The notes under the pieces were generated by a model, which made no database searches, was not told the DNA's origin, and saw only the letters and a program-made list of their open reading frames with translations. Below are positions 12,401 through 21,290 of a DNA stretch of 64,000 nucleotides, piece after piece. This stretch comes from Actinernus sp. WN-2022 (lineage: Eukaryota > Cnidaria > Anthozoa > Actiniaria > Actinernidae), in assembly GCA_030867875.1 (NCBI GenBank), contig JAOWCC010000577.1:1876660-1940659 (forward strand). Direction: 5' to 3'. Each line of letters begins with the position of its first letter. Position 1 is the first letter of the stretch. The position numbers and the translations under genes are program-made.

Positions 12401-15400
12401 ACCCTGCAAAGGCCTACGCTTTGGTGATTGGAATGTAAACTACCTCACAAAGTCAAAGTTTGAAGAGATAAAATTGCATGTTATAAGCTCAAATGGCAAA
12501 AAGAACCTTGACATCTTAATTCTCTCCGAGACATTTTTCAACTCAAAGACAACTGAAGTACTTTATTATATCCCAGGATTCGAGCTTCTGAGGAGGGATA
12601 GGAAAGCGAGTTCTGGAGGGGGAATTATAATTTACGCTAACAGCGAGCTGAACGTTAAGCGTGGACGGACCTTGGGGATAGCGATCTAGAGGCCCTTTGG
12701 ATTCAGGTATGCCCTTTCAAACCCAAGAGGCCGCTTTTGTTGGCAGGCATCTACCGCCCACCCAGTGTTAAAGCCGATTACGACAAAAAGCTGGCTGAAA
12801 ACATTGAGAGAGCGTATCTTCTGAACCTTGAAACAATCCTACTTGGCGACTTCAATATTGATTATCTTAAAAGGGACTTCAGGGGTCATCGACTGGTTAG
12901 AGCTCTTAGGGACACCAGTTAGCAATTCCTGTCTAGACCATATCTGGAGCAATAAGCCTGATCATGAGAGTATTGTCACCATCTCCTCGCCTGATATTTG
13001 CATTTCTGATCATCTACCTATATTGGGGGTTCGCTTTTACAAACATTGTTCATTTACAATACCAAAAAGCACAAATACATCAGTTATCGCAATCTTAAAC
13101 AACTGGATCCCGCGAAATTCCTACGAACACTAGATGAGACCCCCTGGGACTCGGCCTTTGTCTTTGACGATGTAGAATATATTGCTGACAGTTCAGTGGT
13201 GTCGTCTTCTTAATGAGGCCATAAATAACAATGCGCCACTTAAACAGAAACTCGTTAAAACAGAAACGCAACCACAATGGCTTACACCCCGGGGGGGGGG
13301 GGGGGGGGGGGTACTTATTTGAAAAATGGGTATGTATGTGAGGCCAAGAGGCTCAAACCCTGACCCTGTTTGACCCAATCCGAGCTCCAAAACCCTGATT
13401 GCCCCCTTTTTGAAAAAAAAAACCCTGATTGCCCCTTCTTTAAATTGTTTTCAAAACACGGTCGGATATATATCCTGGCCGGTATACCGCGTACCGGGAT
13501 TTTATGCAAAATACGGAACATTTCAAGTCGGGACGTGGCACAGGGTAAACAAATCAGCAGATGAAGTACATAGATAAAATTAGCGGCGTCACGATGTATG
13601 GGAACCTCAGTGCTTGCATGTGGGCAGGCGATAAAAATGCGGCAACAGAAGGTCTTTTTTTGACATAGTAGCTAAAAAAAAATGAACTGCCTAAAAAAAT
13701 ACTGAACCCCGACCCTGACTGCACCCAAATTATACTCAAATCCTGACCCTGATCTGCCCAAATCAGGTCAAAACCCTGACCCTACCTGCCCAAACTGAGC
13801 TCAAAACCCTGACCCACCCGGGCGGCACATACATAATACGTCACAAACAGGAGTACCCCTCCCCCCCCGGGCTTACACCTGAAATAATGGATCTTATGAA
13901 GTCGCGCAACGGGCTGCTCAAAAGAACGAAGCGATCCAACGACCCCGCTGATTGGTTGACTCTCAAGCGCCCAAAAAATAGAGTTACATCCGCTATTAGA
14001 TCTGCCAAGAAAAACTACTTTCAGGAGTGTATCAGAGAAAACTCAAAACACCTATGGTCAACATTGAGGAACTTGTCTGGTAAAGGCAAAAACTCTGGTG
14101 GAGTGATTTTTCTTGAGGAAAGTGAAATTCAAATTCGCGATCCGGGGCAAATCGCTGATATCTTTTAACGAGCCATTTTTCAGGTATAGCCAAAAAGGTA
14201 GCCGACAAGGTCAAAAGCCGTTTGACCCCGCAGTAGTGACGGAGTTTGTTAGAAGACACAAGCACCCCGACACCAAACTGACTTTTCCGTTGATAACACC
14301 TCGTCAAACACAGAGGCTCATAGAATCTATCCCATCAGGCAAAGCAAGGGGTACTGACGGACTGAGTGTGCGTCTCTTGAAGATTGCGGCACCGGCGATC
14401 TCTCCATCGCTCACCAAACTGATTAACACCTGCATCACAAGTGACACATTTCCATCTGTGTGAAAGGAAGCAAAGGTTGCACCCCTGCACAAGTGTAACA
14501 GCAAATCGGATAAGAACCACTATCGCCCCATCTCCGTGCTACCAGTATTATCAAAAGTCTTCGAGCGCCACTTACACAATTCTCTCCATGTATTTTCGAA
14601 AGGCAATAACCTGTTGTACAAGCTTCAGTCGGGCTTCAGGAAGCATCATTCGACGGAAACTGCTCTGATTAACATTATAGATAGACTACTGACGAACCTA
14701 GATAATAACCACGTGAATGGCATTGTCTTTGCTGACTTTAGGAAAGCTTTTTGACCTTGTTGATCACCACGTCTTAGCCCAGAAACTACGCATATATGGC
14801 TTGGATGATTGCAGTTTGAAACTGATGAAGTCGTACCTTACGTCACGCAAGCAGTTCACTGCTATAAACAACAAGTTACCTCGCCCCAGTACCTCACCCA
14901 TGCTGTATCATAGGGATCCGTGCTCGCTTCTCTCCTTTTCCTAATATTTATCAACGATCTACCCGAATCAGTAGCTGGTTCATCAAGTGTAGATGTCTTT
15001 GCTGATGACACGACACTCGGCAGTTCCTCACTGTGGTCTGAAATTGGGAGTCTGCGGAGTAACCTTGGTGAAAGTACAGTAGACTTAGAGAAATGGTCGA
15101 AGAACAATCGTCTCCAGTTGAATACTAGCAAGACCAAGTCGATGCTCGTTACTGGAAAGAGACTAAGGTCCAAGCTCTCTTCTGATGAACAAGCACTAGA
15201 CATTCATACGGCTACTGATGTCACACTTGAGCAGGTGCAGTCGCATAAACTGCTTGGTGTCACGATCGACCAGGACTTTGTGTAAAAAGCTCGCCAAGCG
15301 AATACGCCTATTACGATCAATAAGATACTTTCTGCCGAAAACTGAGCGTATCCAGTTTTATAACTCTATAATTAAGCCCGTATTGATGTATGGTAGTGTA

Positions 15401-18400
15401 ATCTCCGTAGAGTATCCAGGCTACGAAAGAACTGCTCGAGTGATTCTGGGTGTGAAAGTGCGAGAGGAGAGAACTGTAACACTATTTGACAAGCTTAAGT
15501 GGATTCCTTACTACGATGAGGCTAAAATGAACAAGTGTTGTATTGTCTAAGTATGTTCAAGGGGCTGTCCCTGACTATAATAAGATAGTTAAGGTAAGTA
15601 GTGTGTCTTCACGGACTTAACGCTTCGGTGATATAACTCTTCATTGCCCTAGATATACAAGAGAAACTGAGGGAGGTAGAACTTTTTTAACTACTTCGTC
15701 TAGACTATGGAACGCCTTGCCACCACAGATTAGGAAATGTAAAAGTATTAAGTCCTTTAGGCTAGAGCACTCAAATTTGTTAAGAGAACAATACAAGGGC
15801 CTTGACTATTTTAGCATATCTTAATAATTATTACTTAGCCATAGTTATTTTTATTAGTGTAACTCATAGTATCTATAATTAGAGTATCATCCTGTTAACA
15901 TTTTAAAAGTTTATTTATTCATAATATTTATTATTCATTGTATTAATATAGTTGACTTTATAGCTTTTATCTATTATTAGTGTTTATATAGCACTAGAAC
16001 TTACATTTGCATAGTTTTGTAACATATTTTAATATATTAAGAGGGCCACTAGTTTATCAGTCTGACTGTAAAGTGTTTAAACCCTCGTTAAATAAAGTTA
16101 TTATTATTATAGGGTCTGTAATCTTTTGTATGTGGGAGTTACCCTTGACACTTTGAAGATATCTGGAACAACACCGGTTTCAATAGATTCATTATAAATG
16201 TTTGTAAATAGAAAGAGAACGACTAGCCATCTTTATCAATTTATTAGGAATATCGAGTGATGCTTTAGAACGCTTAAGGCTGGAAAAATGAGAAGAAACT
16301 TCAGCTGCTGTAATAGGGGACAGACGGAAACTAGAAGATGGTGAATTATTAATATAACTAGTTAAGAAATCCACCCTCGCTTAGTTGCTGGAGTGTTGAG
16401 TCTAAGCCTTCTGAATAGCGAAACAGTGTTATAATTTGTCGTCCCATAGAATTCAACAGACACCTGTATTCTTATAAACACTAATGGCAAAATATGGGGA
16501 AATGCAGTGAAAATAAATGCAAACTGTGTGAAGAAATGGTAAGGACCCGAATCTTGGTCCCCGTTAGCAAGGTAGCTATATAAGAGACCTTAAGATACCC
16601 CGGGACCGGTTTACGGGTACGGGTAGCTATCACCGGTAGCCGTACTCGGATGTACGTGAAGTATTTCCACTGAAGAGACAGCTGATACGCTGTGGATAAA
16701 AAATCGCGGGCCACGCTTTCTCTAAGTTGTTTGCTACCTCTGTCTAAGATCTTGGGCACTTTTCGGTCGAATCGCGTTGACTTCTTTAACCAGGTCTATA
16801 TCGTACTAGGTGCCACCTGAACATTGTCTTGTGATAGATAAAAAATATAATTAGTATGAAGTCTTCAAATTTTGAAAAATGGGAATAAATTAAACCTTTA
16901 TAAAAAAGGAGAAATTTTACGCCAGCCACCGACAAAGCGATATCGAGCAAATCACGAATCAAATTCGCTGATTTTTACACAAGAAGTAAACATTCTCTTG
17001 TAAAAGCATGACGCAGATAACAATTTGGAGTTTATTCAGGATTTCCCTGCACTTCTAAAATCCAAACAATATAAGAACTTTATCTGAATGAGAACATGCT
17101 GCATAAGCTCTTTTTCGGCGCCATGAAAGAAATTTGCCCCGTGAAAGCCAACTATTTGTCATAAAATTTTGCACTTCGAAAAGCTTTCTCATCACAGAAA
17201 TCTTTCTAAGTGAAGGAGAAAATGTTTATGAAGGAATCTGTAAACGTTTCCTGACAAATAAATCTTGTTAAAAGGCTCAAAGACTTACGTTTCTCCATAC
17301 TGTCAACCGTGAGAAATACACGTGTAGATCAATGGCTACCCACAGGCAGCCCAGACTCGACATATATTTCACGCTTTTTGGGTTACCTGTGGTATGTTTC
17401 ATAAGCGATCTCGGAAGAGTTTATATTATTGTTCCTTGTGAATTCTCTTTTCCGATTCCTACGAAATAAATCTTCAATAATAAAAAAAATATACTTAATG
17501 AAGTTGTGCGAGTGATTTTGGGGCGATTTTGGGACTTCTAAAGCAGTTTATTCAGGCCTCGAAGTTTTGACGGTTGGCCGCGTGTCTACCCATCCGACAC
17601 AAATATACACAAGGTATGCAGCTTCGAGGCGCTTTTCATCGCCGCCGAAATTCGACAAGAAATTCAAATCGATTTCGCCTCTGCTTTCGGCACACAAATC
17701 CAGAGATGTGTAAGCACTTCTCATCCACGTTTCAGGCCAAACGACGTGAAAACGGCCTGGAAAATAAATTCCGAATTCCAAATATTTCTCTCGGTTATAC
17801 GATCTGCAGTTTGATCTGTCCACAAATCAACGGTAGACATCGCAGGCGGTGCTTTCAAGATGCGTGGGCATGGCAACTGAAACTTTTTGAAAATACCCCT
17901 CTCCACTAAGGAGAATTGTTATGCATCTCCGTTCTGCTTGAAGTACATATGTCGAGTCTGGGCTGCCTGTGGCTACCCGTAAAAAACGTCTTAGACTTTA
18001 CTGGAGGTGACGTCATCATTTAATGAATTCAAAATGGCGCTACCCGTGAGCGGAAATCTATAGACTGGTGCTTGGTCCCCGTTGATAAGGTCAACATATC
18101 CTCGCCTTGGAATTACCAATAATTGGCTTTTGCTCTTCAATTATCAATAATCGCTAATTCTAGAACGCAAATTAAACAATGACATTCTTAAAACCAGTCA
18201 AGGATAAAGATAAACAATTGTCAAATTCCGAACGGCGGTAGACGCGCTTAGTGTAGTGGTCTGTACTACCAAACACTACACTCAAACGAGTTCGAGCCCG
18301 AGTAGGAGCGCTCAAAAAAACCTCACTTTTACCTTCTCTTCGTGTTTACCTGTGAACCCTAGCTCTAGGTGAGTGAGAACCCATCGTTTACCCGTGAACT

Positions 18401-18903
18401 CGTCCGATGGTTAGGGTTCGGTTTGTAGTTCGGGTTTATAATCAATTCTAGCCATTTTGACAATTGATGATATTAGTCAATCTAAGGGAGATGACGCGTT
18501 GGGTGCTTGGTCCCCGTTAGCGAGGTGGACTGGTACTTATGTCGCTAGTGAAAAGCAGGCTTCTCGAACAAATGTAGTGCTTATCCTTAATTCTCTACAT
18601 CTTCTCTTGATCTTCTCTACAGTTATCTCTCAATCGCCGTCATTGCCACCAACTCCTAACAGCGTTCCCCCTAATGGAAATGGCGGGATCTTCTCCTTTC
18701 CGCCTAGCATGATCCAGGCTGTCAAGCAGAAGAGTGCCTTCAATCCTGTTTCGAGACCGCCGCCGATGTTAGAAGGCGGTGCGTTGCCAACTAGTTCTGC
18801 TATTGTTCAAGGTGTCGTTTCGCCGTCGCATTTCGGAGCCACTTTCATCCCAGTGTCTGGTCAATCCTATGTCACAAACATGCCTCCCCCGTCAAAACCT
18901 TAG
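342..18903 (+). CDS. EBF: EBF/COE (Collier/Olf/EBF) transcription factor, 3' part of gene, five exons
   Basis: Exons at 342-472, 1264-1390, 4849-4937, 5579-6149 and 18623-18903 join in consistent phase (intron phases 0, 1, 0, 1) and give 398 codons plus TAG. The product is a nuclear DNA-binding factor of the Collier/Olf/EBF family, which acts as a dimer and controls neural and sensory cell differentiation in animals (family knowledge). Visible parts in order: IPT/TIG domain (signature [20 protein letters not shown]), the family helix-loop-helix ([20 protein letters not shown], then [17 protein letters not shown]), a Ser/Thr/Pro/Asn-rich activation region, and the family C-terminal motif [11 protein letters not shown]. 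The amino-terminal DNA-binding domain with its zinc knuckle is missing because it lies upstream of the window. No frameshift or internal stop is seen. The last intron is 12.5 kb and full of transposons. Identification is very secure; the orthologue number cannot be assigned, and invertebrates usually have a single copy. Confidence 0.95.
473..1263 (+). other. EBF intron with CRE/CCAAT array and small inverted repeats
   Basis: Apart from the tandem array listed separately (about 680-985), this intron holds an imperfect inverted repeat at about 558-660 (TCAATGCAAG on the left, CATTGACTTACG on the right) and another at about 1055-1170 whose arms read TGTCCTCTTATAG and CTATAAGAGGACA. Both look like small MITE remnants. 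No coding segment is seen. Confidence 0.6.
680..985 (+). repeat. Tandem repeat carrying five CRE (TGACGTCA) and inverted CCAAT motifs
   Basis: Five copies of a unit containing GCTCTGATTGG, a stretch GTTATTAGAGTACAGATG, and TGACGTCA. The perfect CRE octamers lie at 737-744, 793-800, 857-864, 911-918 and 975-982, so spacing alternates (56, 64, 54, 64), showing a dimeric unit of about 118-120 bp. ATTGG is the inverted CCAAT box. TGACGTCA is the consensus CREB/ATF site; binding is not shown here. Confidence 0.85.
1264..1390 (+). CDS. EBF: EBF exon: second half of IPT/TIG domain
   Basis: The acceptor is TTTTATTTTCAG and the donor is CCTTG|GTAAGT. It enters in phase 0 and leaves in phase 1. It encodes [15 protein letters not shown] followed by the strand [13 protein letters not shown] and a Gly-Lys-Phe turn, the expected continuation of the EBF IPT domain. 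Confidence 0.95.
1732..2120. mobile_element. MITE, 389 bp, TAGCCTGC termini, 9-bp target duplication
   Basis: Long terminal inverted repeats begin TAGCCTGCTATGCAGACG and run about 95 bp with few mismatches (the other end reads CGTCTGCATAGCAGGCTA). The element is bracketed by the 9-bp direct repeat AGTGAAGCC at 1723-1731 and 2121-2129. A 9-bp duplication is typical of Mutator-like elements, so a non-autonomous MULE is the best guess. No coding capacity. Confidence 0.85.
2243..3335 (+). repeat. Composite minisatellite in EBF intron
   Basis: About 1.1 kb is made from two interleaved short units: GTTAATAGAGAACGCATTTC followed by GGGT (about 24-26 bp), and AGTAATAGACAGTTCGGG (about 19 bp). Copies differ by point changes. 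The array is open in several frames on both strands because of its unit lengths, but the translations are pure repeat with no other coding evidence. Confidence 0.9.
4064..4710 (+). repeat. 43-bp tandem repeat, each unit a near-palindrome
   Basis: About 15 copies of a 43-bp unit beginning GCATAGACATTA. Each unit contains GGTATGGTTAGTTACTAATC followed by ATACC, which is nearly self-complementary around GTTAC, so every copy can form a hairpin or cruciform. Variants are mainly TTAGG versus TTACG and ATACC versus GTACC. Confidence 0.9.
4849..4937 (+). CDS. EBF: EBF exon: HLH helix 1 and loop
   Basis: The acceptor is TTTCATTTCAG and the donor is CCAAAG|GTAAAA. It enters in phase 1 and leaves in phase 0. 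It encodes [20 protein letters not shown] and the Pro-Gly-Asp-Pro-Glu loop. The segment is the diagnostic EBF junction between IPT domain and helix-loop-helix. Confidence 0.95.
4938..5578 (+). other. EBF intron, no gene seen
   Basis: AT-rich intron. At about 5118-5225 a unit of roughly 45-50 bp containing AAAATACACTATTAAAATCA is present three times. No coding or RNA gene signal was seen. Confidence 0.6.
5579..6149 (+). CDS. EBF: EBF exon: HLH helix 2 and activation region
   Basis: The acceptor is TTTTTTCCCATTCAG and the donor is GCTACAT|GTAAGT. It enters in phase 0 and leaves in phase 1. It starts [20 protein letters not shown], the second helix of the EBF dimerisation domain, and continues as a long low-complexity segment rich in Ser, Thr, Asn, Gly and Pro, as in other EBF activation regions. 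At 190 codons it is longer than typical vertebrate exons for this part, which suggests that several exons are fused here. Confidence 0.93.
6715..6847 (-). mobile_element. tRNA-derived SINE
   Basis: Read on the minus strand, a tRNA-like head has A-box-like GTGGTTGAGCGC (complement at 6819-6830) and B box GGTTCGATTCC (complement at 6784-6794), the internal RNA polymerase III promoter pair of tRNA genes. The acceptor stem does not close and a non-tRNA body follows, so this is a SINE head rather than a tRNA gene. Confidence 0.65.
7003..7501. mobile_element. Fold-back MITE, about 500 bp (family copies at 20.1 and 33.5 kb)
   Basis: The ends are inverted repeats of about 100 bp: the left arm holds CAACCCTAAAATCAACCCAA and the right arm GGGTTGATTTTAGGGTTG, and inner parts ATTCGAAAGAAATAAG and GCGCAACACAGAAAAAT also pair with the far end. 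There is no coding capacity. Related copies at 20098-20440 (one arm only) and 33533-34038 make this a repeat family. Confidence 0.8.
7556..7718. mobile_element. Short fold-back MITE
   Basis: Inverted arms AGACTTCATGTTAT and ATAACATGAAGTCT, extended by CACACCAC and GTGGTGTG, enclose about 110 bp. No target duplication was resolved. Confidence 0.6.
7729..9476. mobile_element. 1.75-kb fold-back element with 130-bp arms, carrying a LINE fragment
   Basis: The left arm (7729 to about 7857) and right arm (about 9354-9476) are inverted copies. They share GTCAAACCAGC at the outer ends and CGTTTCGAACTTTCATTATC further in. Between them lies a LINE 3' end (8090-9110). The LINE most likely inserted into a smaller fold-back element, or the element captured it. 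Confidence 0.75.
8090..9110 (+). pseudogene. LINE reverse transcriptase C-terminal fragment (CR1/L2-like)
   Basis: An open stretch at 8188-8907 encodes the segment after the RT catalytic site: [65 protein letters not shown]. Just upstream, decayed sequence at about 8125-8185 retains the GVPQ-SxLGPLLFLxYIxDL region with breaks. The Asp-Asp catalytic motif is lost. The tail has AATAAAGACC before 9110. Non-functional remnant. Confidence 0.85.
9861..9932 (-). pseudogene. tRNA-like sequence (SINE head or tRNA pseudogene)
   Basis: On the minus strand an A box, TGGTCTAATGGTTAG (complement 9918-9932), and a B box, GAGTTCGATTCCC (complement 9861-9873), are spaced as in a tRNA. The 3' part ends TTCAGGCA but no matching 5' acceptor strand is present and the anticodon arm is not convincing. 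It is not annotated as a functional tRNA. Confidence 0.5.
10870..11150 (-). mobile_element. Penelope-like element terminal fragment with hammerhead-like core
   Basis: On the minus strand it contains CTGAAGAAGGCTGG, TGTGG, CCAGCCGAAATATTG at 10990-11025 and, further on, the flanking block AACGTACACCAGCAGGAT that also occurs next to the Penelope-like coding region at 43.8 kb. Only the terminal non-coding part is present. Confidence 0.65.
10996..11024 (-). ncRNA. Putative hammerhead ribozyme core (Penelope-like element type)
   Basis: Minus strand: CTGAAGA, a 6-bp stem GGCTGG/CCAGCC, then GAAA. This matches the conserved CUGANGA - stem II - GAAA core. Hammerhead motifs are known in Penelope-like elements. 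Stems I and III could not be established by eye, so catalytic competence is unproven. Confidence 0.5.
11440..12022 (-). pseudogene. LINE reverse transcriptase, 3' part, split by a nested LINE
   Basis: Minus strand shows decayed RT motifs in order: [44 protein letters not shown], a broken GVP..LGPLLF block, and FADDT in which the catalytic Asp pair is still readable. Stops and frameshifts are frequent. The N-terminal half of the same LINE continues on the other side of the nested insertion at 16118-16400. Confidence 0.75.
12023..16112 (+). pseudogene. CR1/L2-like LINE, nearly complete but broken, nested in another LINE
   Basis: Reading + strand frames in turn gives an apurinic endonuclease-like domain ([10 protein letters not shown] at about 12345, [15 protein letters not shown] at about 12830, ISDHLPI at about 13000), a linker ([13 protein letters not shown]), and reverse transcriptase ([18 protein letters not shown] at about 14520, [15 protein letters not shown] at 14625, FVDHHVLA-like block at 14760, FADDTTL at about 15000, then the C-terminal part to about 15550). 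At least five frameshifts or stops break it (for example near 12690, 13140, 14460, 14750, 14900). The 3' end is AATAAAGTTATTATTATTAT. It is interrupted by a MITE at about 13286-13870. Confidence 0.85.
13286..13870. mobile_element. G-tract-terminated MITE inside LINE, 9-bp target duplication
   Basis: The left end is CCGGGG followed by a long G run and GTACTTATTTG; the right end is GAGTACCCCTCCCCCCCCGG, its inverse. Subterminal GTATGTATGTG and CACATACATA are also inverted. GCTTACACC flanks both sides (about 13277-13285 and 13871-13879), a 9-bp target duplication. Removing the element restores the LINE sequence. The interior repeats AACCCTGACCCTG phrases and has no coding function. Exact edges are uncertain by a few bases because of the homopolymer. 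Confidence 0.8.
16118..16400 (-). pseudogene. LINE fragment, 5' half of the split minus-strand LINE
   Basis: Minus strand encodes [19 protein letters not shown] and [19 protein letters not shown], the segment just before LINE RT motif I, and then [18 protein letters not shown]. It continues logically into the RT fragment at 12022-11440, so the + strand LINE between them is a nested insertion. Confidence 0.75.
17334..17978. mobile_element. MITE, about 645 bp
   Basis: Inverted ends share ACAGGCAGCCCAGACTCGAC (left from about 17342, right complement ending about 17972) with TAGCC/GGCTA outer bases. Internal open stretches have no recognisable protein. Target duplication not resolved. Confidence 0.7.
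18228..18445 (+). mobile_element. tRNA-derived SINE, family A
   Basis: The head has A-box-like TTAGTGTAGTGGTC (about 18248-18261) and B box GAGTTCGAGCC (18288-18298). The body contains TTTACCTGTGAACCCTAGC and TTTACCCGTGAACTCGTC. A second copy with the same head and body lies on the minus strand at 22785-23010, which confirms a dispersed family. Confidence 0.75.
18623..18903 (+). CDS. EBF: EBF terminal coding exon
   Basis: The acceptor is CTTCTCTACAG; entry in phase 1 makes a Phe codon with the T left by the previous exon. It encodes a Pro-rich stretch, [30 protein letters not shown] and a tail ending MPPPSKP before TAG at 18901. The AVKQKSAF motif is the conserved C-terminal EBF signature, so exon assignment across the 12.5-kb intron is firm. 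Confidence 0.93.
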
Positions 18904-18954
18904 CGAATCATTAACAATATTACGACGAGGTGACACTGGTGATCTCCTAGCGTT

Positions 18955-19123
18955 AATTCACTCTTTTCACCTGGTGGCCATCTTGGATTCAAAGCGAGGC
19001 AATCCTTTGTTTTTGCCAGGTGAGCCTCATTTTGACTATCCCTCACTACGAGGATGACCTGGCAAAAACAAAGGATTGCCTCGCTTTGAATCCAAGATGG
19101 CCACCAGGTGAAAAGAGTGAATT
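18955..19123. repeat. Perfect 66-bp inverted repeat directly downstream of EBF stop
   Basis: The arms 18955-19020 and 19058-19123 are exact reverse complements over 66 bp with a 37-nt loop. Each arm contains CACTCTTTTCACC and CCATCTTGG (a YY1-like core). AATT lies at both outer edges. It begins 52 nt after the stop, so it would sit in the 3' UTR and fold as a long perfect RNA hairpin. It may be a young fold-back MITE. Confidence 0.9.
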
Positions 19124-19376
19124 ATGTGTTGCACTTTCACAGAGAAGACCGCGAAGAGAGTAATCCAGTTGGGACTGAACATTGCTTAATGCGCCTGTAA
19201 GAAACTCCTATCAAGCGATGTTTATTGAGTACCAGCAACTTGGGCAGAGTGTGACAATCTGTATACTCACAGATCAGAAGGTTCGCATTGGGAGTCAAAT
19301 GATGACCTGGAGGCGGAGTGGGAGGGGAGAGAGGCTATCAAATTTCTCATGATTAGCTTTTTTTTTTTAACTGAAT

Positions 19377-19571
19377 AGACCGATTTATCTTGCACATTTG
19401 TCGTCCCAATTCAGGTCATGTGACAACTCTCCAGAGGATTCAGTGCTTCGTTTTCCATGCGAATAGAGAAATTTATACATTTCCTCTTGGAATACAGAAA
19501 ACAAGAGAACATCACTCAGGGGAAATGTCAGGTGACCTGAATTGGGACAACAAATGCTAAATCGGTCAATT
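19377..19571. mobile_element. Short fold-back MITE
   Basis: Inverted ends GACCGATTTA and TAAATCGGTC, followed by CCCAATTCAGGTCA and TGACCTGAATTGGG. About 195 bp, no coding capacity. Confidence 0.65.
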
Positions 19572-19639
19572 ACCGCTAAAATAATGTAATTAAGGCAGTG
19601 CAAGAATGCACTGCCGATCGAGTGTGAACCGGGCATTTC

Positions 19640-20097
19640 AAATTATCCCAAAAAATTCGCATAGTACTTTTCGTAATGCCATTTTCTACGCATTTGTAGT
19701 TGAAAAAAATTTAGAAACAATTCTTTTGCCGATTTTTGGCCGGTAAAACTTTATTTCAGTTATATTAATTCCTCTTGTTACCTTACTATATTCCATTTTA
19801 TCAAGAGAAAAGAGGTAGAATAAGCAACTAAGTCGACTAGCGAAATCAGTTTGATTTTGTATGGAGTTTCATAAGTTTGTTTAACCGAGAATCGGTTCTG
19901 GTACCCTTAATTTATTCGTTGGTAATCAGAAATTTGATACATATTGAGCTGAAAATGATATAAATAATATATTTGAGCAGTATATTTTATTAAACATTTT
20001 GGTAAAACTATTGTAAGCTGGTAAATATAGCGCGATTTTATACGATAAAACCGTAAACTCTTTCGACGTACCATGGCACAACTTTTTGAATCACATT
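19640..20097. other. Unassigned AT-rich DNA
   Basis: No exon, repeat or RNA gene was recognised here. Confidence 0.5.
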
Positions 20098-20440
20098 TTA
20101 AAGGGAACCTGAACTCTAAAATCAACCCAACGACTATACAAAGATGTATTCGAAAGAAATAAGTTCTGCTATTATTTCTGTGTTGCGCGTCTAATGAAGA
20201 GAAAATTAGTGTAAGTTCGAAAAATAACCGATTGTCCGCTGATCAATCTAGCTTGTGGCGGCTCAATTCAGTGTAAATTTCCCCATATTGTACGTCACAC
20301 ATACCATGGAATCCAGTAAAAAGAAAACAATGGTCCGCAATTAGAAGCCGATAGTTCAGCTTTTCAATGTCGGGGACAGCAGGGCAAAATTTATTCCCCG
20401 TACCTGACGTCACATTGTAGCCGTCTGGCACGGAGAAATC
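20098..20440. mobile_element. Partial copy of the 500-bp fold-back MITE family
   Basis: Shares AAAATCAACCCAACGACTAT and ATTCGAAAGAAATAAGTTCT with the element at 7003-7501 and with 33533-34038. Only the left arm and the interior are present. Confidence 0.7.
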
Positions 20441-21097
20441 TCATACGAAGTCCCTAACGGACTATAGAGGAAGAATTGTCATTCAAAACCATACGAACAC
20501 AACCGTTTCAAATGTTTATTGCACAAAGATTGTTGTAGACTGTTGAAATGTATGCTGGTTCAGTGTGCAATGTTGTTGCTTTGATGATTACAGTTGATGG
20601 TTGAAGTAATGTTTCAAGGCCGACAATGAGGCCTGGACGGGATTTCAAAGTCCGTCCAATTAGTTCCAGTCCGAGTCGCAGCAGTTTGGTAGTTGTGGGA
20701 TAAACAACAAAATGATTTTAAAACTTAATGCATTTAGAGTTTAGATCTTTCAGGCTTGTACTTGCGTTTTACGTATCGTTGCGTTGTTGACTTAAGTATT
20801 CAAACGTTCATTAAAGAAAATATGGAATGTTAACAATTATATGCGCTTGTTCTCGTGGGAGTACGTGTTTTCAATCTGGCGTGAAATTTGATGAAAACAT
20901 TATAGTTTGGCACTATTGTTGGCGTCACGGACAGGTATTGTACCTTGACATTTTTTCCGCTTGGGGAAGTCGGTGATCAATCGTGAGACCTTCCTTTGTT
21001 CAACGTTTTGCCTACAGTACTTTGAAATTACTTGACAAAGTCCTTGGACTTAGAAAAGTTTTCAAAGTACTGTAGAGAGTACTTTGACGGGGTTTAA
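20441..21097. other. Unassigned DNA
   Basis: No coding or repeat structure recognised, apart from the phrase AAGTCCTTGGACTT near 21040 that recurs at 21320-21350. Confidence 0.45.
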
Positions 21098-21290
21098 AGT
21101 ACTGCACGTGGTACAAATCGAGACCTCTGGTTGGCTACTTACCTCATGAATTATTAAGTAGTGTTTGATAATGTTTGTTCGAACTATGAATAGTAAACAT
21201 GCAGGCGATGTACTGAACTTCTTAATCTCATTAATTAATCATGAGGTAAGTAGCCAACCAGAGGTCTCCATTTGTACCACGTGCAGTACT
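21098..21290. mobile_element. Fold-back MITE with 52-bp arms
   Basis: Arms 21098-21149 and 21239-21290 are inverted copies with about one mismatch. Outer ends read AGTACTGCACGTGGTACAAA, inner GGCTACTTACCTCATGA. No target duplication resolved. Confidence 0.75.

Larger units (their letters stand above)
6150..18622 (+). other. 12.5-kb last EBF intron, transposon-rich
   Basis: The flanking exons join in phase 1. Between them lie a SINE, several fold-back MITEs, a Penelope-like fragment, a LINE nested in another LINE, a MITE nested in that, and a second SINE; these are listed individually. The stretches at 6200-6700, 9480-9860, 9940-10870, 11150-11440 and 16450-17330 show nothing recognisable. 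Confidence 0.7.

Noticed and set aside
17548..17909. Overlapping 90-111-codon frames on both strands
   Set aside because: They lie inside a MITE with inverted ends at 17334-17978 and match no protein family I know.
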